Source: Lytechinus pictus (Eukaryota > Echinodermata > Echinoidea > Temnopleuroida > Toxopneustidae). Taken from it: a stretch of 64,000 bases of DNA. The first letter of the stretch is position 1; each line of letters opens with the position of its first letter. Where the stretch lies: contig NC_087262.1 in assembly GCF_037042905.1 (NCBI RefSeq), positions 8,325,001 through 8,389,000 on the forward strand, in the 5' to 3' direction. The position numbers were made by a program, and so were the translations under genes. The notes beneath the pieces are model-generated. The model did not search any database, was not told the DNA's origin, and saw nothing but the letters and a program-made list of their open reading frames with translations. This document shows positions 55,226 through 64,000 of the stretch, in pieces.

Positions 55226-56692
55226 GGCGGTATTCTGAAAACGTTCTTATCTTAATTTTGTTCTTATCTACGTCACGTTCTCAAATTGGTATTCTGAAAA
55301 CGTTCTTATCTTTTTCTTATCTTTTGTTCTTATCTTTTTCTTATCTTGCTTTCCATCCTATATGCTGAGCGCGTAAATTTGTTACACGCGCATAATACAA
55401 AAGCGCGCTAAAAAGATAAGAACAAAATAAAGATAAGTGGTATTCTGAAAACGTTCTTATCTTGTACCTTTCTTATCTTTTACGATATTTATGATAATAT
55501 TTAAGATAGCTAGATGGTTATCACATCTCACGATGTTCGCGTTCTTTCTTGCTAAAAAAAGATGGCCACTGGTAATAACATGTATTCTTTCCATCCTTTC
55601 TTTTATCCACCCTTTATTTTGTTTTTCGCCTTTTTTTCTATCCTTTTGTCTTTCTTTATCTATTTTCACTTTTTCTTCCTTTCTATCTGTCTATCTTCCT
55701 TTCTTTCATTCTTCATTTATATCTTTTGCTTTATTCTTTTGAATTTTTTAATCTCTTCCTTATTCTTATTTTACTTTGTTTCATTTATTCTTCATCTTTC
55801 TTCCTTTTTTATTTCCCTTTACGTTCTTTTTCTTTCTTTCTTTGAATTAACTTTTCTTTCGATTTCTTTCTTTGGTCTTTATTTTTGCTTTAATTTCTCT
55901 TTCATTGTTTCATTTTCCTTTTTTCTCTCTTCCTTCACCTTGTACATTTTTTTATTCCTTCTTTTTCTCTTTCTTTTTTTCTTTCACTCGTTTTTTCTGT
56001 TTTTCAGTTCTTTATTGCTTCATTTTACCCTTTTAATCTTTTTTTGGTCCTTTTTCGTTTTTTCCTTTAAGTTTCTTTCTTTCCTTTTCTTCATTTAAGT
56101 TCTTTTTGCTTGCTTTCTTTCGTTTACTCTTTCATTATTTTCTGCTTTGTTCCTTTCATTTTTTTTATTTCTGCTTCATTCTGACCCTTTTCTGTCTCCT
56201 TTCTTACCTACTTACTTTCTTACTTCCTGTTTTATTCTTTATTCGTACCTGCTTTATTTACTTTTTTTTCTTTACTTACTTTCTTTCTTCCTTCCTTCCT
56301 TCCTCCCTCCCTCCCTTTCTAATTTCTTTCTTTCTTTCCTTATTGTGCACGTGTCTCGAAATAATAATCAGTCATTGCGTATAAAATGCCTATTTCGCGC
56401 AATGCGCCAGAAACTGTGTTCGCGCAGTGCCCATGATATTCTCTTGACATAAGGAACGCTTCTATTGGTTAAACTGACAATATAAAGCGCATTTTGATTG
56501 GTAATATCCTAAAAAATGGGCGTGTTGAAGATAATAATAAGAAGGAGGCAGTCCTTATAGTTATACAGAGATAAGAACGCGTTAAGAAGATTTTCAGAAT
56601 ACCGATTTGCAATGATTTTAGCATCTTCTTATCTCAATGAGATAAGATAAAAGATAAGAACAAAGATAAGAACATTTTCAAAATACCACCCC
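55226..56692. mobile_element. 1.47-kb non-autonomous element with repeated 25-bp ends, nested in the foldback
   Basis: Ends GGGGCGGTATTCTGAAAACG and, inverted, TTTTCAAAATACCACCCC. The terminal word GGTATTCTGAAAACGTTCTT occurs at 55229, 55288 and 55440, and inverted near 56590 and 56670, with many TTCTTATCTT words. The middle is a polypyrimidine tract (55574-56340). Confidence 0.8.
55574..56340. repeat. Long polypyrimidine (TTTC/TTCC) tract
   Basis: About 770 bases almost entirely C and T on the + strand with few purines. Its open frames (Phe/Leu/Ser-rich) are compositional artefacts. Such tracts can form triplex DNA. Confidence 0.9.
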
Positions 56693-57345
56693 AGGGCTCC
56701 GGCCCGCTGCGCGGGCCGGAGCTCCCTGCCCTGGGTTAGCTGAACTTGAGAAGTTTATTATTACTATAACACTAACACAAATCTTGATACATGGGACTGC
56801 ATAAATAGCTTTGGTCTTTGGAACAAAATTGATGACTGGAGAGTGTAACTTAGTCTTAAGTTCTGATCCATTAGTACTACTACATGCCGAAAGTATAGAA
56901 TCTTACCCAATCTTACTTTGTATTTTATCACGGAAATTTCAGAACTATCGTCGTGAAAGCAAAGTGGAGAAACGTGAAGTTCGAAGCTTCGGTCTGACTC
57001 TGTTAAATGTTATGTTTGTTGTTCCGCGATCCGCGCGCTAAAGTGAAGTAGCCTAGATCAAGTAACTCCGTTGGCTATATCCACTCACCAAGTACGAGGC
57101 CAGGAGATATTAAAAAAATTAAAAATGTTTTTAAAAACTCCTCGAAACAGACGGCTGTCAGCTGTCTAACGTTTAAGGGCACCTCAGCTCAGCTTATTTC
57201 ACTATAACAGGCCTTCTCATCTATTTCATTTCTTCATTCTCTTTCTCCATAATGCTATATAGCGCGCGCTCTGCTCCTGCCCAATTTCTTCGTGTTCGAT
57301 CGTGTTTTCTTCCTTCTCTTCCCCTTTTTCTTCTCAAAGTAAACC

Positions 57346-58458
57346 CCTCAAAAAAAGTTTGGAAATCTGAGTTTGGCCATTAATTTCTCCCAACTCCCAA
57401 TTTTACACAATGCATATTTGACACCATTTAAAAGATCATTTAATTCTCTTTAAAATGATATCATGCTAGTTTATGATCATCCCATCACGAAAAGAGCAGG
57501 ATTCAAAAGTGTTGGACGAAGTATAATTGAAAAGCTGCAAAACGAGCAAAAAAGTTTGGAAATATGAGTTTGGCCATTAATTTCTCCCAATTCCAAATTT
57601 TACACAATGCATATATTTGACATCATGTAAGAGATCATTTAATTCTCTTTAAAATCATAGGTACATGCTTGCATGCCATGACGAAAAGAGCAGGATTCAA
57701 AAGTGTTGGATGCATGAGGTCTGAATTGAAAAGCTGCAAAACGAGCAGAAATAGTCATGAAGGGTCAAACATGATTCTTAAAATGTCTGTGTCAATAGAG
57801 ATGAAAATCCATTCAAATCAAGCCCCTGCTTCTTCATTTTGTATGTTTTGTTGTGGTTTATGTAGTGATGGTAAGTTTGCTATGTGTTTGCTTAATTGTG
57901 CAGAGATGTACGTGTTTGATGGCCATGTTAATTAAGGTGCTTAGGTGCATGAAAACAATTAAAAGAAACCGCTGAGAATCTCACTCATCACCACGGAAAA
58001 AAGAACAGTGACTTTCAATATCGTGTCATTTTGCAACTTTTGAATTTTGACCTTGCCCCACATTTCAAGGCACTGCACCTCCATGTAAACCATAATCATA
58101 CCATGTAAAGTATCATTTTAAAGGGAATTAAATGATCTATTCATTGATATTAATTACACATTGATATTTACTGAAACCGAGGAGGGATCATCGATCAAAG
58201 CCAAAAGAAACCGCTAAGAAACTTACTCATCACCACGGAAAAAAAACAATAAATTGTGTCATTTTGCAACTTTTGAATTTTGACCCTGCCCCACGTACAT
58301 TTCAAGGCACTGCACCTCCATATGAACCGTTTAGTCATGTAGGGTATCATTTTAAAGAAAATTAAATGATCTATTCATTAATATTAATTACACATTGATA
58401 TTTACTAAAACCGAGGAGGGATATCGATCAAAGTCAGATTTCCAAACTTTTTTTGAGG
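57346..58458. mobile_element. 1.1-kb element with CCTCAAAAAAAGTTTGGAAA ends and internal duplications
   Basis: Left end CCTCAAAAAAAGTTTGGAAA; right end its inverse TTTCCAAACTTTTTTTGAGG. The left half holds two direct copies of a block (GAGTTTGGCCATTAATTTCT...AGCAGGATTCAAAAGTGTTG) of about 190 bp; the right half holds two direct copies of a different block (AACCGCTGAGAATCTCACTC... ending GAGGAGGGAT) of about 245 bp. The two blocks share inverted segments (ATCATTTAATTCTCTTTAAA). Confidence 0.8.
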
Positions 58459-58790
58459 AGTTTATATTTGTTTCTTTATTTCTCTCAATTTTTTTTTTCT
58501 TTCTTTCTTTAATTCTTTCTTTCTTTTATAATTTTTTCTTTCGATTTCTTTCTTTCTTTTATGATTCTTCTTTCTTTCTCTTTCTTTCTTTCTTTCTTTA
58601 ATTATTTATTTCTTTTATAATTCTTTCTTCCTCTTTCTTTCGCTTTCTTTCTTTCTCTTTCTTTCTTTCTTTTATCATTTTTTCTTTCTCTTTCTAATTT
58701 CTTTTATAATTCTTTCTTTCTCTTTCTGAATTCTTTCTTTCTTAATTCTTATTTTTTTCTTTCTTTCGTTCTTTTTATTTTTCCGGTGAA
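58459..58790. repeat. TTTC polypyrimidine microsatellite
   Basis: Imperfect TTTC tetranucleotides directly after the 57346-58458 element. Confidence 0.9.
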
Positions 58791-58799
58791 ATCTGACAG

Positions 58800-59767
58800 G
58801 CATGCAAGCAAGCTAGCGTCGCGGGGGTGCAGCGCTGCATATATATCCGCCCCCCCCCCCCCCCGCCTGATCGAGTGAACAATAATTTGTTTTACTCGCT
58901 TTAACTATTTCTTCAATCATTAATTCAAATTCCCTCCTCCCCATGCAAGCTGCTCCTTATTTTTTTTCTTAATTATTTTTTTCTTTCGCCCTTTATAAAG
59001 ATCCCCCCTTTAGTTTAATTGACTTATATAGTTTCCTACAAAAATACGGAGCCTGGTTGTTTTTCGTTTTAGGATCATCATGATAAGTGGTCCGTTGGTT
59101 CAATTAAATTATTTCCCCAAGTTCGAATATGCTACATAAGCTCGGATTTTTTTTTTCAATGACAGAAAGAAGTGTTACCAAGACTTTTTTATGAAAAAAG
59201 GTCTCCTTTAATTTATTGATCCGATCAATTGCATTTTGTTGTTCTGTAATTTCAACAATAAAGTTAAAATATTCGTTATAATTGTATAATGTTTATCGAT
59301 CTATTCCTCCAATATGTGTCTTTTAGTTTAATATAACAATTATAATAATGATAAATAACAATAATAATGGGCAAATTATATACCGAGCCCCTGCATGTGG
59401 GACGTTCACGAAATTTTCTGTCTCTGATTTCTTGTTCTTTTGACATTCTGTAATGTTCTTAAATGACCATCATGATTTGGTCATTAAATAAAACTTGAGA
59501 AAAATTGAGGTTGGAGTACGTTCAAAAAGGTTGATAAAGGTTGATGAACTGAAGTGGCTACCCTGGGTAAATATCCCTTTATTATTATTATTATTTTATG
59601 GAATTGCCCGATAATGATAGTATGATAATGATAATGATGATAATAATAATAATAATCATAATAATATAAATAATAATAACAACAATAATAATAATTATAG
59701 TTTTAATAATAATAATAACAATAATAATAATGATAATGATAATCTAATAATAATAATAATAATATTA

Positions 59768-59800
<33 letters not shown>

Positions 59801-60180
59801 GTATAATAATAATAACCTCCTCTCTTTACAGGTAACATCAAGCCAGGGGGTGGGGCAGAGTAATGTGTATAAGGCGGGGCTCCATAGTGCTGCAAGGTGG
59901 GCAATGAGGAAACAATTATTTTGAGTTTGTGGAATATATATAATACACTTTAGGGAAATTTGCAATTAAAAAAGCGAGAACATTTTTTTTCATGAGAAAA
60001 ATAAAACAAAGCAATGCAAAACATATGACAAATTTATTATTGGGAGGGAATAGTTGTTTTTACAAATAATGATAATCATTATTGTGCCTGTACATGTATG
60101 TTCCTATTCAGATAATTGCCATTATTAGCAGGATTTAAATTATTACCATCATCATCTTCATCATCATCGTCACCATCGTC
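58800..60180. other. Intergenic with AAT microsatellite
   Basis: C run at 58848-58864; AAT/AATAAT repeat at about 59580-59815; a copy of the TTTCAATGACAGAAAGAAGTG dispersed repeat near 59155 (fuller copy near 62445). No gene recognised. Confidence 0.55.
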
Positions 60181-60186
60181 ATCATC

Positions 60187-60622
60187 ACATGACCTTGAGA
60201 AGCAGGGGTGCTGAAGAACCTTCATTTTGTAATGAAACCTTTTTGGTTATTTTTGCTCTTCAATTTTTACCTGGACCAAAATCACCTTTATTTTGTAGCG
60301 AACCCTTTATTTTTTATTTTTTGGGGGGCTTGTCAAATTTATTACCGCCCCCCCCCCCCCCCCTGTGAAAAAAATCACTTCCCAGGGCCCTGCATCGTCA
60401 TCATCATCATCACAGAGTCCGGGAAGCAATATTGAAGAGGGGGTGCATGCTGGTTTGGAAAAATAATTGATAGTAATAAAAAGGTTTATACTTCAAAATG
60501 AAGATTATTTTGGTCAAACTTCTACATTTTAGCATACCGACCTGATTTCCAGCTTAATTCCAGGGGATGCTGCCTATGGTGTTTACGCAGCACCCCCGCT
60601 GCTTCCCAGGGCTATGCAATAT
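60187..60622. mobile_element. Two adjoining AAGCAGGGGTGCT-type elements
   Basis: 60187-60395 runs from GACCTTGAGAAGCAGGGGTG to CACTTCCCAGGGCCCTGC; 60428-60622 runs from GGGAAGCAATATTGAAG to GCTGCTTCCCAGGG. Both carry CTTGTCAAATT or GCACCCCC words like the fragments near 8448 and 36415, and sit within ATC microsatellite DNA. Confidence 0.5.
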
Positions 60623-60945
60623 CATCATCACCATAACAACCATCACTATCACAAAAATTTTCATAACTATCATGAATATAAGTAGGCCTATTATTGATTT
60701 CCATTCATCATTCAACTTGGGATTGTAAAAGCAGTTTGGGGCAATGTACTGGTGGTGCCTATAGGGATATGTATGCCATAAGAACAGAATACATCATATA
60801 ACACACGGTGTCATGACAAATAACACTGAAATTTTTATTTCAATCAAATCTTACATTTCATCAATATTCCGAAAATGAGTGGAAGAAAAATATAAAGTCT
60901 TCTAACATACACCAATATACAGCTTGAAGAGCACTTAATACATAC

Positions 60946-61180
60946 TGGGTGATTTCAAGTCCAGTTTTGGCCTTGGTGTTAGTGTTGAAATTTGGATGCT
61001 TACCCAAGCTCCAAAACTTATTCAGAGTTTGTAAAACTGATCCAGATCACATTATTGACATCTCAACAACTAGTGAGTGACTTTTTAGGATCATCTTCAT
61101 GTTATGTTTGGTGTAATACTCATGTAAAAATTGACCTAAGACCAACACCAAAAGGTCAACACTGAACTTGAAATCACCCA
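60946..61180. mobile_element. MITE with TGGGTGATTTCAAGTCCAGT ends
   Basis: 235 bp. Right end AACACTGAACTTGAAATCACCCA is the inverse of the left with a few mismatches. No clear target duplication. Confidence 0.75.
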
Positions 61181-61189
61181 TTGAGTAGG

Positions 61190-63180
61190 AAAAATATCTC
61201 CATAATACAATTGTAGGTATAGGACGGATAATTTCAATATTTGAACAGATATACTTGCTAGAAAAATACTGAATTTTCAGTTGGTATCGAAATTTATATA
61301 GATGTATATGGTATGTTATCAACGAAAAGACTCACATATTATATTAAACATCCTTCTATACACACTGACAATGAAATTGCATATAGATTTTGGTGATGCC
61401 TTTGAATACTTGAAAAAATATTTGCATAGCCTTCTAAATACCACAAATGAGAACCGAATCTTTAAAATGACTTGCTACCACATGTGATGGCAAGATATTT
61501 TATCTTTTCAAGTAGATTTAACCATCATGGTAACTTATCAAATTATAAAGTCGACAAGGTGACTAGAGGTATCTTGTCAAGTTCACCTCTAAAAAAATAT
61601 ATTTTGGCGATGACATGTAATTTTTGAGAAATCACCTTGACAAGATATCCCAAGTGGCCATGTTGACTCACAGGGTTATAAGGACGACTTGATAAAGATA
61701 TTAAGTAGATTCAACAAGATAAAATATCTTAACAATTAATAAAGTAGAAAAACGCTTTAAAGTTTCCATAGGTGAGCTGACATATAGGCACTAGGTAATG
61801 TCGGACGGTGGAAAATGCAGCTGAAACAATTGAAATGCAGTGAATATTCATATATTACACAATAAATATGATACATAAATATAAAAACTTTGTTATTATT
61901 AATTACTAGTCCATATTTTTCTCTATGATGGTAGAATTACACACAAATATGAATTTCCAATATAATATATTCTGCATAGTACAGACCATAAGCTGCTGAC
62001 ACATCATGCATATTACATACAGTAATTAAATTATCCACCTATCCGAATAAAGGTGTACTTTTATAGTAAAATATATCATATTTTCATGCACTTCTGCATA
62101 CATAGATCAGTTTTGTATGTACACACATATTTCACACTTCTTTATACATTTTTTTTTATACAGGTCATTAATATGGGAATGAGTTTTAAAGATCTGGAAT
62201 ATAAATACATATATATGAACATGTATGTGTAAAGTTAAATATACAGTGTACACTCAGAATTGAAGCTGTCAAAATGATTACTGACATGAATATTAACACA
62301 TCAGCCCCAACCCTTACCTTCCTCAACAAAAAAACAAAGAGGAATACAGTTTGACAAAAATAAAACAATGTTTGAGAATGCAATTAGAATTAAGAGAATA
62401 AATGGACTACAGAGAAAAGGGCATATTAAACAAGGATTTTTTTTCAATGACAGAAAGAAGTGTTACCAAGACTTCTTTATGAAAAAAGATCTCCTGTAAT
62501 TTCTCATTCTAATTCATTGATCCGATCAATTGCAACTATGGACAGCCAGCAACGTCAACATCTAAAATACATGTTTGTTCAAAATATTTTCAAAAAATTA
62601 TATATATTCATACATTCACTGTTTTCTGGACAATTCAGTATGCTCCTCTTTGTTTACAAAGGATATTGAGCAAATTTCCTGAAGAAAAATTATGACACTG
62701 ATGGACTTCCATATACTTGAGATTGATCAGATCGATCGTAACTCTTTGTAAGACGGGGCCCAGACATTTTTGTTGCCTTTAATGACCGACTGATATCGCA
62801 AACTTAGTAATATCCCTATTGCTTCAAACAAGAAGTAAAGGCAGTTGAAAAAACACTAAAACCCATTTCTACTGTTTGATGAAAAGTCAAACTTGTCAAT
62901 TTTCTTTTAATTGATCTCATTTTCGTATTTATATGGATTTGAAACTATACATATACCTACCAGTGTGCATGAGAGAGAAACACAATCTTTCCTTGCAAAA
63001 GTTTCACAGCCTTATTTGAATGAAGTTCAAAATTACTTTTCCTTCTGTGCTACTTTACATGGAAATAAATGAAATAAGTAAAATGCTTAACTTACTTCCA
63101 AGGACATACAAAAATGTTACTCTCTTCCCTTTTGGAATATTTGTAATGTTATTTATACTTGTCTATTAAAGCAGAAACCA
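61190..63180. other. Noncoding, probably 3' flank of the EF-hand gene
   Basis: AT-rich; a dispersed repeat at about 62440-62760 ends GTAAGACGGGGCCCAG. CTTGTCAAGTTCACCTCTAA near 61575 and TCACCTTGACAAGATAT near 61632 form a loose inverted pair. No coding exon recognised. Confidence 0.45.
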
Positions 63181-63186
63181 TTTATA

Positions 63187-63652
63187 GTCTGAATAGTTCA
63201 TATATCTTAATGCACAATGGTGTACACAGATGCAACCCCTTTCCCACAAAAAAAATCAATATTATTAAAATTCATCTGGCAGAAAACTATATATTTTCTG
63301 AAGAGTTCATGCATCTTACTTCACAATGATTACATGGATGCAACCCATTCCCACTTTGAAAAATTCAATGAATTATCTTTAGAGTTGCCTAGCAGAAAAG
63401 AATTCATGGTCTGAAGAGTTCGCATATCTTAATTTCACAAGGATATACACATATATAACCCTTTCTCACTATGAATATTCAAATGTTATTAAGATTTGTT
63501 TAGCAAGAATCCATTCAGTCTGAAGAGTTCACATATCTTCATTCAGAAGGATGTGCACAGATGTAACCCCTTTCTCACTTTGAATAATCCAATGTTATAT
63601 ACATTCATCTAGCACAAAATCATTCATGGTCTGAAGAGTTCAATATTTGCTT
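63187..63652 (-). repeat. Tandem array of about 110-bp units reaching the EF-hand gene stop codon
   Basis: The word TCTGAA(G/T)AGTTC recurs at 63188, 63297, 63410, 63519 and 63630 (spacing 109, 113, 109, 111), with TCATCTAGCA/AACCCCTTTC blocks between. The last unit holds the final codons and stop (CTC TTC AGA CCA TGA on the - strand). Confidence 0.87.
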
Positions 63653-63875
63653 TCTTGTAGATTAAATCACAGAAGGAGCAATAGTCCACATCAGTCTTCA
63701 AACCAATCACGATCTCAAATTTTTTCCAAAGGACGTCGAGTTCGACTTCGTTGACCAGTGATCCGAGCTCGAGTTCGCTAAGGACACGACGGAACTGCGA
63801 CTGGGAGACGGTGCCGTTGTGGACTCTGTCATAGTCCTCAAAGAGTGGATAAAGCTGAATGCGTCCCTTGTGGAC
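63624..63875 (-). CDS. Last exon of an EF-hand-like protein (partial)
   Basis: 84 codons in phase 0 after acceptor tactttcag, ending at TGA 63624-63626. It encodes VHKGRIQLYPLFEDYDRVHN, then GTVSQSQFRRVLSELELG and TDVDYCSFCDLIYKKANIEL. LFEDYDRVHNGTVSQSQF resembles an EF-hand loop (D-x-D-x-x-x-x-G-x-V) but misses some usual ligands, so calcium binding is doubtful. The rest of the gene lies beyond the right edge. The parent family could not be fixed. Confidence 0.65.
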   Translation of the reverse strand, partial: VHKGRIQLYPLFEDYDRVHNGTVSQSQFRRVLSELELGSLVNEVELDVLWKKFEIVIGLKTDVDYCSFCDLIYKKANIELFRP

Positions 63876-64000
63876 CTGAAAGTAATAAATTTGATTTACA
63901 GTTTCGATTAATTTCACAGAAGTATTTCAAACATGATACAGATACATTGGCAAATATATAGCATAAATATGATACCTATATTTACAATCTCCAAATTGGG

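Larger units (their letters stand above)
54720..56738. mobile_element. Foldback (whole-length palindromic) transposon with 9-bp target duplication, interrupted by an insert
   Basis: Both ends read TAACCCAGG...GAGCTCCGGCCCGC inverted, flanked by GCTGAACTT at 54711-54719 and 56739-56747. The arms continue for about 250 bp to a centre near 54980 (GGCCATTTTGTTACAATTCA). A second insertion (about 55226-56692) splits the right arm. Long inverted arms plus a 9-bp duplication resemble Mutator-type foldback elements; this class call is inference. Confidence 0.85.

Noticed and set aside
55562..56452. Long Phe/Leu/Ser frames that look like membrane proteins
   Set aside because: They come from the polypyrimidine tract and have no family motif or splice context.

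Overview
The window reads as animal nuclear DNA: genes are split by long, repeat-filled introns with GT/AG borders, there are many simple repeats, and short non-autonomous transposons are very dense. The recurring TAGGCCTA-type word, deuterostome-style domain mixes (HYR, NIDO, AMOP, VWD, Sushi) and tRNA-derived SINE pieces fit an echinoderm, most likely a sea urchin. That assignment is inference; no species call is possible from sequence alone.

Layout. (1) 269-2200, + strand: the last exons (membrane helix and cytoplasmic tail) of a gene that begins left of the window. (2) 5325-25382, + strand: a 19-exon gene for a 1260-residue type I membrane protein with signal peptide, two HYR-like domains, NIDO, an IPT/E-set-like domain, a further beta-rich region, AMOP, VWD, Sushi, transmembrane helix and a short tail. 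Apart from the HYR pair this is the architecture of the septate-junction protein Mesh. Gene 1 has the same final exon phases and the same kind of tail, so the two look like tandem paralogues. (3) 25.6-36.7 kb: intergenic DNA packed with hAT-like and other MITEs, a 178-bp near-perfect palindrome and tRNA-like pseudogenes. (4) 36740-39335, + strand: a three-exon P-loop sulfotransferase-like gene of 318 residues. (5) 53252-42569, - strand: a nine-exon SLC9B/NHA cation-proton antiporter of 592 residues, with the paired aspartates of the family. (6) 53.3-63.2 kb: intergenic, holding a full-length foldback element with a 9-bp target duplication, itself interrupted by a 1.47-kb repeat-ended insert. 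(7) 63624-63875, - strand: the last exon of an EF-hand-like gene continuing past the right edge.

Exon models were assembled by matching phases across each splice. The Mesh-like (3783 nt), sulfotransferase (957 nt) and SLC9B (1779 nt) coding sums are all divisible by three with no internal stop, which supports the models.

The most unusual signals are: (a) four separate tandem arrays whose units include the edge of a coding exon (Mesh-like exon 12 donor, an SLC9B membrane exon copied about six times at a 159-bp period, the SLC9B stop codon, the EF-hand gene stop codon); (b) a G-run-ended foldback element present three times, each with a perfect 8-bp target duplication; and (c) the C-terminal NPxF tails of the two Mesh-like paralogues, with stop codons lying inside GTAAG donor-like sequence.
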